The notes: a model not told the origin generated them from the letters alone. A DNA stretch of 15,538 nucleotides from Bacillota bacterium (GCA_012797095.1 JAAZPS010000270.1:1-15538), one strand, 5' to 3'; positions 1 through 7,249 are shown, counted from the stretch's first letter. A program made the numbers and translations.

Positions 1-140
1 AAATAGAGCAATGAGTTTCAGTCGTAGGCTTTAGCATGCGTTTAGCATGTGGTCTTCCAGTGGGCATTAAGCCTAAACAGCGAGTTTACTCGCCAAAATT
101 TATTTTGTAACCCACCTGCTTTAGCAGGTGGTAGTTAAGT
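1..140 (+). mobile_element. Possible right end of an IS200/IS605-type element (remnant or off-window element)
   Basis: This AT-richer stretch contains two perfect hairpins, each with a TTTA loop: GCGAG/CTCGC (80-93) and CCACCTGC/GCAGGTGG (112-131). A direct repeat TTTAGCATG occurs at 30-38 and 41-49. A terminal subtle hairpin with a TTTA loop followed by a short tail is typical of IS200/IS605 right ends, and in tnpB-carrying elements this region also encodes the 3' part of the guide (omega) RNA. No transposase or TnpB reading frame is visible, so the body of the element would lie to the left of the window, or only an end remains. The family call is inferred from hairpin form, not from a match to a named element. 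Confidence 0.45.
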
Positions 141-150
141 AATCCATCCG

Positions 151-529
151 CCCCTAAAGTTGGTTCTGGGAACCGCCGGCTATTGGTCCGGCAGCATGGG
201 TTGTTATTTCCCCACTGTACCGTTTGAGATCCTTCGGGCTGCGCCCTCAGGATGACGGGGGGGAGGGGCTACGCCCTGTACCTGCCTCTAAAGTTGGTTC
301 GGGGAACTGCCGGCTGTTGGTCCGGCAGAGCGGGTTGTTGTTTCCCCGCTGTACCGTCTGAGATCCTTCGGGCTGCGCCCTCAGGATGACGGGGGGGGAG
401 GGGCTGCGCCCTGTACCTGCCCCTAAAGTTGGTTCGGGGAACTGCCGGCTATTGGTCCGGCAGAGCGGGTTGTTGTTTCCCCACTGTACCGTTTGAGATC
501 CTTCGGGCTGCGCCCTCAGGATGACGGGG
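151..529. repeat. Tandem repeat, 134-135 bp unit, about 2.8 copies
   Basis: Copies start near 151, 285 and 420, so the period is 134 then 135 bp. Each unit holds an inverted repeat CTGCCGG/CCGGCAG (442-448 with 457-463 in copy 3; slightly degenerate in copy 1). Outer arms GGGGAA/TTCCCC (436-441 with 477-482) enclose it. Each unit ends in a 31-bp core (226-256, 360-390, 495-525) that contains GGGC-TGC-GCCC flanked by ATCCT/AGGAT. The third copy is truncated after the core and runs into the large inverted repeat at 520-568. No credible gene is present; the open frame across it simply translates the repeat. Confidence 0.9.
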
Positions 530-568
530 CCGCGCCCTCGGGTGACATGAGGGCGCGGCCCCGTCATC
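520..568. terminator. Perfect 20-bp inverted repeat just downstream of the PBP gene, possible terminator
   Basis: The arms at 520-539 and 549-568 are perfect reverse complements (starting GATGACGGGG) around a 9-nt loop at 540-548. The hairpin begins 10 nt past the stop codon of the minus-strand PBP gene and is very GC-rich, so it could stop transcription or protect the mRNA 3' end. It lacks the T-run of a classic intrinsic terminator on the minus strand. The arms are themselves pieces of the local repeat family, so the hairpin may have arisen from two modules meeting head to head rather than as a dedicated terminator. Confidence 0.45.
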
Positions 569-578
569 TTTCGCGAGT

Positions 579-3500
579 TTAAAATAGCAGACAGAGCTTG
601 CTCCAGCAGGCTGCCAGAAAGTTGCGCAGCGGTACGGTGAGGTTCCAGGCGTAGGTACCGCTGCCGGTGCTGCTGTTGTCTTCAGCGTGCACGGTGACTT
701 TTACGGTGTTGCTGGAATCGGACTGCCCCAGAAGGTTTGCCGCCCTGACATAGTAGGTATATTCGCCGGGCTCGAGGTTGGCATCTCCATAGCGGTACGG
801 CCAGGGAGGGACCTCCTTTAACTCAGTATCGTTGCGGTAAATAATGAATTTGGTTACCGGCGGCAATATTCCGGCGGGTTCCCACGTCAGGATAACCTTA
901 TTCCCGTCCAGTTCGGCTTTCAGATTTTTTGGGCTGCCCGGTATCTCCGATGCTTCCTTTACCGTAACCTCTCCCTCAACCGGATTGGAACGGGCGCCCT
1001 GTTCATTGACCGCGTAGAGCGTGTAGATATAGGTTTCCCCTCCCTGCAGCTGGCTGTCGAGATAGCTGTCCTCACTTTTACCCAGGGTTTTGATCAGCCG
1101 CGCGGCATCGCTATTTTCGCTTTTCAATCGGCGGTACAGCTGGAACTCCTTCACCGTATCACCGCTGTAGATCCAGGTTAGCTTGGCTTCATTGTTTTTC
1201 GCAGCGGAGATGTGAAAATAGCGAAAACCACCGGCAAATTCTGTGTGAAGATCACAGACTTCTCCCGGGGGGTGGTCGCTGGCATCGAGCGGCGCACGGC
1301 CCGCTCCCCTTTTCCAGTTTCCGTCGGTGACGAGGTAATCGGGCCGGTCAAAATAGGTTACCTGCTCAATCATATCGGAGGGGCAGAATTCACCGGCCAG
1401 CAGCCCCGAGGCCTTGCAGATATCGAGCTGTACATGCTTGTCGCAGGTCAGCCGCGGAGCATGATTCTTCAGAAAATAATCGGCAGTTACAGTTCCCGCT
1501 TCCCGGCAGTGATCATTGGGCAAAAGACCTGTTTTTGTGCAGACCTCCACCCGAACCACCCCTGCAGGCTGGGGGGCAAAATTCTCTCTGGGAAGGGTTT
1601 TGAAGACCTCCCGGAAAAGTTCCCGGACCATTCCCGTGGAATAGCCCCACCCGGAAGTGATCTTCCCCATATCCTTGATGTCGTAACCCATCCAGAAGGT
1701 GGCGACCACATTGGGTGCATAAGCGGCCAGGTAGATATCGCGAGCATCGTCCGTTGTCCCTGTCTTGGCGGCAAGAGGGCGGCCCATCCCCGAAAGTCCC
1801 CGGGCGGTGGTCGAGGTAACCACATCCTGGAGGATGCTTGTGGTCATGAAGGCTGCCTCGCGGGATAGAACCTGCTCCGGCAGAACCTTCTGTTCATAGA
1901 TCGTTTCACCGCGTCGATTTTCAATACGGCGCACGGTGTGTATTTTCATCTTTACGCCGTTGTTGGCCAGGGTGCTGTAGGCCTGGGCCATCTCCAGCGC
2001 CGTCACTTCGCGGGAACCGATAGCCCAGCTGGGAACAGGTTGCGCCTTCCGCGGGTCATACGAGGAGATCCCCATCTGGTAAGCCATCTCCGCTCCCTTT
2101 TGCAGGCCGATATGTTCCATATAGGTTCGGATCGCCGGAATATTGTAGGATTGGGCCAGAGCCCGGCGAACTGTGACCAGGCCCCGGAAAGCGCCGTCGA
2201 AATTTTCCGGACGCCAGCCCTGGGGACCGACCAAAGGGGCATCATCCAGCACCGAGCCCAACCCGAGCAGCCCTTCGTTGAAGGAAGGGGCGTAGTCGAT
2301 GATTGGCTTGATCGCCGAGCCGGGTTGGCGCAGGCTGAGATAGCGGAGCAGCTCGTTGCGGTTCTTGAAATAGTCCCTGCCGCCGCCAAGGGCCCAGATT
2401 TCGCCGCTCTTGGGATCGGCCAGAACTAGTGCGGACTGAGGCTGGGGAATTCCGTTTTCTTCGTCAACATAGGCGCTCGGATAATCAGCGGGCAGCTGTC
2501 CGTTGTTTGCTTTGACCGCTTCACTCAGCCTGGCGATATCGATACGTCGGGTTGCAGGGTAAAGATTGGCCCGGTCCAGCACATTCTCGAGATGCTCCTG
2601 GTAACTTGTGTTCATGGTTGTGTAGACCCTGAGGCCACCGTTGTAGATCGCTTCGTAAGCTTCTTCACGGGAGCCGAATTCGGGGATACCTTCAAGTATC
2701 TCGATCAATTCGTTGTGAACAACATAGTCGACAAAATAGGGGTACGGATAGGCCGTTGCCGAGGGCTCGGCAAAGGAAAGTTCGGCAGCAATCGCTTCCT
2801 CATATTCCGCCGGGCTGACATAGTTTAGCCGGTTCATATTGCCGAGAACGAGCTTCATCCGGCTGGTAGCGGCCTCTTCGTTGTTGAATGGGTTGTAGTA
2901 TTCCGGAGAGCGGACAATCCCGGCCAGCAGGGCTGCTTCGGCCAGCTTGAGCTCGCCGACGCTCTTGCCGAAATAGGCCTGGGAAGCAGCTTCAACACCG
3001 TAGACCCCGTTGCCGAAATAGATCCGGTTGAGGTACATCTCCAGAATCTCTTCCTTGCTCTTGATCCGCTCCAGCTTCAGGGCCAGCCACATCTCCTGTA
3101 CTTTCCGCTTGATCGTTTTTTTCTGCTCGAGCAGGACGTTGCGAATAAGCTGTTGGGTGATCGTGCTGGCGCCTTGTGAAAAGCTGCGGTCGCGGATATT
3201 GACCAGGATAGCCCGCCCGAAGCCGAGCAGATCGACCCCCCGGTGTTTTTTGAAACGTTCGTCCTCGATGGCGATAAAGGCCTTCTGCAGATGCTCGGGG
3301 ATCTCATCGATGGGGATCACGATCCGGTTTTCCACGGCGTGCAGCTGGGCGATCTCGCGGTTATCGCGATCAATAATGTAAGAGGCTTCGACCGCCTCCA
3401 GGGCGGCCGGATCCAGGGCCGGTGCGGCAGCCAGATAGCTGATCAGGACCCCGGCGACACCGAGGAAAACCACGGCCGCCAGAATGGCGACGCCCAGACC

Positions 3501-3611
3501 GATCTTTTTGAAAAGCGGCTTGTTCTTCTTCAGTTTTTCGATAAAGGATATCCCGGCAGTTTGCTTAGCGCTCTTTCGAGAAGCGCTTGACGGACCCTTT
3601 CCTTTAGCCAC
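579..3611 (-). CDS. Class A penicillin-binding protein (PBP1A type) with C-terminal fibronectin-like domains
   Basis: Bifunctional peptidoglycan synthase that polymerises lipid II and cross-links stem peptides at the outer face of the membrane. It starts at GTG (3609-3611) behind GAGAGGAGG. The 1010-residue protein has a Lys-rich cytoplasmic tail and a membrane helix at about 37-61. A GT51 glycosyltransferase follows, with catalytic Glu116 in EDERFKKHRG and the motif RNVLLEQKK. The transpeptidase motifs are SAIK (nucleophile Ser432), SYN (488-490) and KTG (616-618). Around 690-740 lie two Cys-x2-(S/T/A)-type loops with four Cys, then two fibronectin-III-like domains (about 805-885 and 888-975). 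The polypeptide ends in a short hydrophobic tail (AWNLTVPLRN onward). It is longer than a minimal PBP1A because of these C-terminal domains. It is a single gene, divergent from everything to its right. The enzyme class is certain; the FN3 roles (wall or partner binding) are inference. Confidence 0.95.
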   Translation of the reverse strand: MAKGKGPSSASRKSAKQTAGISFIEKLKKNKPLFKKIGLGVAILAAVVFLGVAGVLISYLAAAPALDPAALEAVEASYIIDRDNREIAQLHAVENRIVIPIDEIPEHLQKAFIAIEDERFKKHRGVDLLGFGRAILVNIRDRSFSQGASTITQQLIRNVLLEQKKTIKRKVQEMWLALKLERIKSKEEILEMYLNRIYFGNGVYGVEAASQAYFGKSVGELKLAEAALLAGIVRSPEYYNPFNNEEAATSRMKLVLGNMNRLNYVSPAEYEEAIAAELSFAEPSATAYPYPYFVDYVVHNELIEILEGIPEFGSREEAYEAIYNGGLRVYTTMNTSYQEHLENVLDRANLYPATRRIDIARLSEAVKANNGQLPADYPSAYVDEENGIPQPQSALVLADPKSGEIWALGGGRDYFKNRNELLRYLSLRQPGSAIKPIIDYAPSFNEGLLGLGSVLDDAPLVGPQGWRPENFDGAFRGLVTVRRALAQSYNIPAIRTYMEHIGLQKGAEMAYQMGISSYDPRKAQPVPSWAIGSREVTALEMAQAYSTLANNGVKMKIHTVRRIENRRGETIYEQKVLPEQVLSREAAFMTTSILQDVVTSTTARGLSGMGRPLAAKTGTTDDARDIYLAAYAPNVVATFWMGYDIKDMGKITSGWGYSTGMVRELFREVFKTLPRENFAPQPAGVVRVEVCTKTGLLPNDHCREAGTVTADYFLKNHAPRLTCDKHVQLDICKASGLLAGEFCPSDMIEQVTYFDRPDYLVTDGNWKRGAGRAPLDASDHPPGEVCDLHTEFAGGFRYFHISAAKNNEAKLTWIYSGDTVKEFQLYRRLKSENSDAARLIKTLGKSEDSYLDSQLQGGETYIYTLYAVNEQGARSNPVEGEVTVKEASEIPGSPKNLKAELDGNKVILTWEPAGILPPVTKFIIYRNDTELKEVPPWPYRYGDANLEPGEYTYYVRAANLLGQSDSSNTVKVTVHAEDNSSTGSGTYAWNLTVPLRNFLAACWSKLCLLF

Positions 3612-3915
3612 TCTCGAAGCGCCTCCTCTCTTTCGTGGAGTATGCTATAATGAAAACATTATAGCATAATTGCATCATCAAAAGGTCAGTTTTAACTGAA
3701 ATTAACATCCGTGAGCCTCTGCGGCGCCCTGTTGAGCGATGACAGAATGGAGCCGTCGGGTTATTTAACCGCAATCGTGCTTAATTAAAGTAAGCTGGTT
3801 AATTTTACACGAAAAAGATACCCAAAATCGGTTTAATCGGGTAAAATAGAGATGACGTCAAATTTTGGGCAATATCTATGAAAGCGGTTCAATAACAAGG
3901 AGGTCACTTTTCGAG
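3612..3915. other. Divergent intergenic regulatory region between PBP and acyl-CoA synthetase genes
   Basis: These 304 bp contain no credible gene. Near the PBP side are its ribosome-binding site and a 28-bp palindrome (annotated separately), followed by TCAGTT-TT-AACTGA (3686-3699). Further right are GGTTA-TT-TAACC (3759-3770), the self-complementary TTAATTAA at 3781 onward, TGACGTCA (3853-3860), and a widely spaced inverted pair CCCAAAAT (3821-3828) / ATTTTGGG (3862-3869). A TAAAAT hexamer at 3842-3847 could be a -10 box for the rightward gene, but no good -35 lies 16-18 bp upstream. This density of short dyads in AT-rich DNA fits operators for two divergent promoters, though none matches a regulator site I can name. 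Confidence 0.6.
3641..3668. promoter_or_regulatory. Perfect 12-bp-arm palindrome with -10-like TATAAT on both strands, upstream of PBP gene
   Basis: TATGCTATAATG (3641-3652) and its exact reverse complement (3657-3668) flank AAAA. Each arm contains TATAAT, on the plus strand at 3646-3651 and on the minus strand at 3663-3658. The minus-strand box lies about 47 bp upstream of the PBP start and is a good -10 candidate. The best -35-like hexamers (TTGATG, CTGACC) are 12 or 20 bp away, which is poor spacing. The palindrome could be an operator overlapping the promoter. Confidence 0.5.
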
Positions 3916-6087
3916 ATGAAACCACTGCATAAGTTGGGCCGGGATCTGCATGCCGCGCTGGATCCATTTTTCTATCCGGCCAATATTGCGATTATCGGGG
4001 CCAGCCAGTACCTGATCAAGCCGAGCGGGCTTCCCCTTAACCTACTGGAGATCTACGAATACAAAGGTGAGATCTTCCCGGTCAATCCGAAATATGAGAA
4101 GATTGGCGGGCATAAGTGTTATCCGACCGTTTTGGATATTCCCGTTGCCGTTGATCTGGCGATCATCACGGTGCCTGCTGCGGTGACGATGGGGGCGCTC
4201 TACCAATGCGCCGAGAAGGGGGTAAAGGCGGTCATCATCTTCACCTCCGGTTTTGCCGAGGTGGGTGCAAGCGGGCGGGAGGTTCAGGAGGAGATCAGCC
4301 GGTTGGCCCAGGAATCGGGTATGCGCATCCTCGGTCCCAACTGCCTCGGGGTGGTCAACTATTACAACGGCAGTGCTGCCAGCTTCATGTACCACGCCAA
4401 GCCCGAGGATATCTACTACCCGGAAACGCTAGCTTATATCACCCAGAGCGGCGGCCTCGGCGCGATCATCTTCCAGATGGTGCTGCAGCATTCGGTGGGC
4501 TTCAACTACTTTGTCAGCACCGGTAATGAGGCCGATGTCAATTTTGCCGAGGTTCTAAGTTATCTGGTGGGACGAGAAGAGGTAGAGCTTATCGGCGGCT
4601 ATATCGAGGGTCTGCCGCAGGATGGGCGGCTCTTCATGGAAGCCTGCCACGAAGCTCTCAAGCAGAGGAAGCTACTCACCTTCCAGAAGGTGGGCCGTAC
4701 GGCGGTGGGGGCCTCGGCGGCGGCATCCCATACCGGAGCACTGGCCGGCGAGGACAGGGTTTACGATGGGGTCTTCAAGCAGTTCGGGGTGATCCGCGCC
4801 GAGGATGTCGAGCAGATGAATGCGCTGATCACCATGCGGGCTGCTGGAAGGCTGCCGGCAGGCAAAAGGATCGGGGTGATCACCATCTCCGGCGGGGGCG
4901 GTGTGGTGGTGGCAGATAAATGCCCTGATTACGGCCTGGATGTGGTCCGTCTTACCGATGCCACCCAGGCGAACCTTCGGGAATTTTTCCCTCCCTACGG
5001 CGCCGTGGCCAATCCGGTGGATCTGACCTCGGCCATCTTTGTCGAAGGAGCCCTTTTCCAGCGGGCCATCCGGACCGTGATGGAGGATCCCCTAGTCGAT
5101 GTGGGAGCCTTTTTCTACAACCTGCAGATGCCCGACTTCAAGGCCGCCGAGAAGATTATCGATGTCTACTATTCCACCAATAAACCGCTGGTTGTTTTTA
5201 CCTGGCCGACTGGACAGGATTATGCCGTTGAAGGCAAGGAGAAGATGATCCGGGCGGGTGTCCCGGTGATCGAGCATGTTCCGAGCGGGCTGTGGGCACT
5301 CTCTGTCCTGGCCGACTGGGCCCGGCGGACGGAAAACGTCCCCTCTTTTCCCCGGTACCGGCCCGGAGAGGAGCGGCGGCAGGCACTGGAGACGATCCGA
5401 ACCCAGGCCAATGAGGGGCGGCGCGCTCTGACCGAGTCGCGTTCGAAAAAGGTGCTGCAGGCTTACGGGATCCCGGTTACAGAGGAGATTCTGGTACAAT
5501 CTGCCGGCGAGGCCGCTGCTGCGGCCGGCTCCATCGGCTATCCCGTTGTCCTGAAGATCGAGTCGCCGGATATTCTTCACAAGACCGATGCGGGCGGAGT
5601 TCTTTTGGACCTGAAAGACAGCGACGCCGTTACGGAAGGATACGAGCTCATCGTCAAGCGAGCCCGGGAATACAACCCTGCTGCCCGGCTGGACGGGGTC
5701 CTTGTGCAGAAGATGCTGGAGCCGGGGCTGGAGGTAATTCTGGGGCTGAAAAAGGATCCGCTCTTCGGCCAGACGGTTTTGCTCGGTCTGGGGGGGATCT
5801 TTGTGGAGCTGCTCAAGGATGTTTCCATCAGAACCGCTCCGCTGCGGGAAGAGGATGCCCGGGCGATGATCGAGGAGCTCCAGGGGAAAGCCCTTTTTGA
5901 CGGTGTTCGGGGGCAGCTGCCCCGGGATCGGGAGGCCCTTGTTTCGATCATGATGAAGCTCTCCCGCCTGGCGGTGGAGCTGGACTGCGAGATCGCCGAG
6001 CTCGATATCAACCCCCTGATCGTCTATGCCGAGGGAGAAGGTGCCGCGGCCGCCGATGCGCTTATTGTGCTCACCGCAGAGCATTAA
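3916..6087 (+). CDS. ADP-forming acyl-CoA (acetyl-CoA) synthetase, fused alpha and beta subunits
   Basis: NDP-forming acyl-CoA synthetases interconvert acyl-CoA + ADP + Pi with acid + CoA + ATP in the cytoplasm, often to make ATP from acetyl-CoA in anaerobes. The 723-residue chain has an N-terminal CoA-binding Rossmann domain (about 20-145, NIAIIGAS, ending in GPNCLG at 140-145). Ligase-CoA domains follow, with ITQSGGLGA, STGNEADVNF and the phosphohistidine motif SHTGALAG (His272). The C-terminal ATP-grasp half (about 500-723) contains HKTDAGG (His555), the second swinging-phosphate histidine, and DINPLIV near the end. No acetyltransferase (Pat-type) domain is attached. I chose ATG 3916 because AAGGAGGT (3897-3904) lies 11 nt upstream; an in-frame TTG at 3865 would add 17 residues without a comparable site. 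It is monocistronic with its own terminator. Acyl-chain specificity cannot be read from sequence. Confidence 0.9.
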   Translation: MKPLHKLGRDLHAALDPFFYPANIAIIGASQYLIKPSGLPLNLLEIYEYKGEIFPVNPKYEKIGGHKCYPTVLDIPVAVDLAIITVPAAVTMGALYQCAEKGVKAVIIFTSGFAEVGASGREVQEEISRLAQESGMRILGPNCLGVVNYYNGSAASFMYHAKPEDIYYPETLAYITQSGGLGAIIFQMVLQHSVGFNYFVSTGNEADVNFAEVLSYLVGREEVELIGGYIEGLPQDGRLFMEACHEALKQRKLLTFQKVGRTAVGASAAASHTGALAGEDRVYDGVFKQFGVIRAEDVEQMNALITMRAAGRLPAGKRIGVITISGGGGVVVADKCPDYGLDVVRLTDATQANLREFFPPYGAVANPVDLTSAIFVEGALFQRAIRTVMEDPLVDVGAFFYNLQMPDFKAAEKIIDVYYSTNKPLVVFTWPTGQDYAVEGKEKMIRAGVPVIEHVPSGLWALSVLADWARRTENVPSFPRYRPGEERRQALETIRTQANEGRRALTESRSKKVLQAYGIPVTEEILVQSAGEAAAAAGSIGYPVVLKIESPDILHKTDAGGVLLDLKDSDAVTEGYELIVKRAREYNPAARLDGVLVQKMLEPGLEVILGLKKDPLFGQTVLLGLGGIFVELLKDVSIRTAPLREEDARAMIEELQGKALFDGVRGQLPRDREALVSIMMKLSRLAVELDCEIAELDINPLIVYAEGEGAAAADALIVLTAEH

Positions 6088-6130
6088 AACAGATCAGATA
6101 TTTGTTCACTTCATTCCGATATAAAGAGGG

Positions 6131-6156
6131 AGGGCTGCTCCAGAGCAGCCCTTTTT
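6131..6156 (+). terminator. Intrinsic terminator of the acyl-CoA synthetase gene
   Basis: A perfect 10-bp stem AGGGCTGCTC / GAGCAGCCCT (6131-6140 and 6143-6152) with a minimal loop runs straight into a T-run. It sits 43 nt after the stop codon and has canonical Rho-independent form. Confidence 0.93.
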
Positions 6157-6267
6157 GATCATCCCGGCCCTGCCGTCCCGATCGACCTGCCGCTTTTTCA
6201 AGAATATCTTCCCTTGTTTACGGCCAAAATAAAATGCTTAAAAAATCACAGTTAGGGAGGTTCAGCG

Positions 6268-6495
6268 ATGCGGGCAACGATGCGCAATGTGGGCAAAGCC
6301 GAGTTCATGCACCTGTTTCACCAGTACCAGGCGGAATCGCTCTGCGGTAAAAAGCTGCAGTCATATTCCACCCAGGTTCAGGATCCGCGCTTGCGAAACC
6401 TGATCAACGAATTCAATACCCAGTGCCAGCAGCGCGCTCAATGGCTTTCAGCGACGTTGAGCGATGCCGGCGGTTCCCCCTATATCACCCCCTAA
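6268..6495 (+). CDS. Small spore-coat-like protein, diverged CotF relative
   Basis: A 75-residue, probably all-helical protein starting at ATG 6268 behind a GGGAGG Shine-Dalgarno sequence. It was not recognised on its own, but its second half aligns without gaps to the CotF-like protein encoded next door. In both, QDP is followed by an aliphatic-Arg pair and a QC pair at the same offset (QDPRLR...TQC here, QDPSIR...CQC there). It ends just before the ribosome-binding site of the next gene, so the two are co-transcribed. Two tandem small helical coat proteins are common in spore-forming Clostridia. A role in the spore coat is inferred from that neighbour; a ferritin-like helical hairpin of unknown role is the alternative. 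Confidence 0.7.
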   Translation: MRATMRNVGKAEFMHLFHQYQAESLCGKKLQSYSTQVQDPRLRNLINEFNTQCQQRAQWLSATLSDAGGSPYITP

Positions 6496-6509
6496 GGAGG
6501 TTGGTTCTG

Positions 6510-6737
6510 ATGACACAACAGCTGGGCGAAAAAGAGATCGCCGGCGATATCCTCTCCGGTTTTAAACTGAATGCCTCCGGTTACCTTCATGCGGTCATGG
6601 AGGCGCAGGATCCGAGTATTCGTCAGACATTTCAGGATTACCAGTGCCAGTGCCTCGATTCTCAGGATAAGATCTTCCGGTTCATGCAGGAGCAGGGTTG
6701 GTACAAGGTGCCGATGAATCAGGAAACTATTGGCTAG
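6510..6737 (+). CDS. Spore coat protein, CotF family
   Basis: A 75-residue protein matching the Coat F pattern: an N-terminal helix (EKEIAGDILSGFKLNA), an EAQDPSIRQTF turn, then a helix ending in the FMxExGWY motif (FMQEQGWYKV). CotF-family proteins are small helical components of the endospore coat made in the mother cell. ATG 6510 is chosen because TAAGGAGG (6493-6500) lies 9 nt upstream; the longer in-frame opening from 6423 would overlap the previous gene by 73 nt with no ribosome-binding site. The spacing of 14 nt after the upstream gene indicates one operon. No recognisable sporulation sigma promoter was found upstream of the pair. Confidence 0.85.
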   Translation: MTQQLGEKEIAGDILSGFKLNASGYLHAVMEAQDPSIRQTFQDYQCQCLDSQDKIFRFMQEQGWYKVPMNQETIG

Positions 6738-6756
6738 AAGCCTTGCGGTTTTAACC

Positions 6757-6784
6757 GGCGGCCCGTCTGTCCAGGCGGGCCGCC
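6757..6784 (+). terminator. GC-rich hairpin after the coat gene pair, weak terminator candidate
   Basis: GGCGGCCCG (6757-6765) and CGGGCCGCC (6776-6784) form a perfect 9-bp stem 20 nt after the coat gene stop. There is no T-run on the plus strand, so it may act as a transcript end-protecting hairpin or only weakly terminate. Confidence 0.45.
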
Positions 6785-6807
6785 TGCTGATCTTCGGGGG
6801 ACTTTCG

Positions 6808-6816
6808 TGTTATAAT
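6808..6816 (+). promoter_or_regulatory. Extended -10 promoter candidate for the NusG-domain gene
   Basis: TGTTATAAT is an extended -10 element (TG-n-TATAAT). A weak -35-like CTGATC lies 18 bp before the hexamer. The start codon is only 19 nt downstream, so the leader would be very short, which lowers confidence. Confidence 0.4.
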
Positions 6817-6835
6817 TCCTTCCGGAGGGTGGAAG

Positions 6836-7249
6836 ATGGGAAAACTTCGTTTGACTGCAGCCGACTATATCATCATGGCGCTCTTGCTCTTAGCTGGCGT
6901 CGTCGGCATCTGGTGGAATCTGGATCGAGGGCTTCCGACAACGCAGAAATACCTGACGATCTACGTGAATAACGAGGCGGTCGCCGAGCTTTCCCTATCT
7001 CCGGACGATTGTTACAGCTACCCATTTACCTTTGATCAGGGCCGGCACCGGGCGGTTCTGGAGATCGACGGCGGCCGGGTAAGGTTGCAGCCGCTGCCGG
7101 AAGAGCTCTGTCCCCGGGGGATCTGCGCTCACACCGGGTGGATCTCGCAGCCCTATGAAAGCATTGTCTGCCTGCCGAATCGGATCATGATCGTTTTTTC
7201 GCAGGTTCCCCCCGGGGAAGAGGGCGATCTTGACAGTATCACCTACTGA
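6836..7249 (+). CDS. Membrane-anchored NusG domain II-containing protein
   Basis: A 137-residue protein with one N-terminal membrane helix (about 11-27, IIMALLLLAGVVGIWW) and an extracytoplasmic beta-rich domain. The C-terminal segment carries the family pattern LCPRGICAHTGW...CLPNRIMI with Cys92, Cys97 and Cys112, typical of small NusG-domain-II proteins of Clostridia. These lack the NusG N-terminal domain and are not transcription elongation factors. Their function is unknown; in other genomes they often sit beside flavin- or redox-related membrane genes, which are absent here. The start is supported by GGAGGG (6824-6829) 6 nt upstream. It appears to be a single-gene unit, with an independent promoter beginning the next operon. 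Confidence 0.8.
   Translation: MGKLRLTAADYIIMALLLLAGVVGIWWNLDRGLPTTQKYLTIYVNNEAVAELSLSPDDCYSYPFTFDQGRHRAVLEIDGGRVRLQPLPEELCPRGICAHTGWISQPYESIVCLPNRIMIVFSQVPPGEEGDLDSITY

Noticed and set aside
247..567. A 106-residue minus-strand open frame with repeated RAQPEGSQ
   Set aside because: It is a translation of the 134-bp tandem repeat and overlaps the hairpin; no ribosome-binding site or protein-like composition supports it.
3865..3915. TTG start extending the acyl-CoA synthetase by 17 residues
   Set aside because: The ATG at 3916 has a strong AAGGAGGT site upstream; the extension would be encoded across that site.
5092..6084. A 330-residue minus-strand open frame opposite the acyl-CoA synthetase gene
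   Set aside because: The opposite strand encodes clear ATP-grasp motifs; this frame has no family features and is explained by base composition.
6730..6972. An 80-residue plus-strand frame overlapping the NusG-domain gene
   Set aside because: It runs through the hairpin and promoter region, has no ribosome-binding site, and overlaps a gene with clear family motifs.
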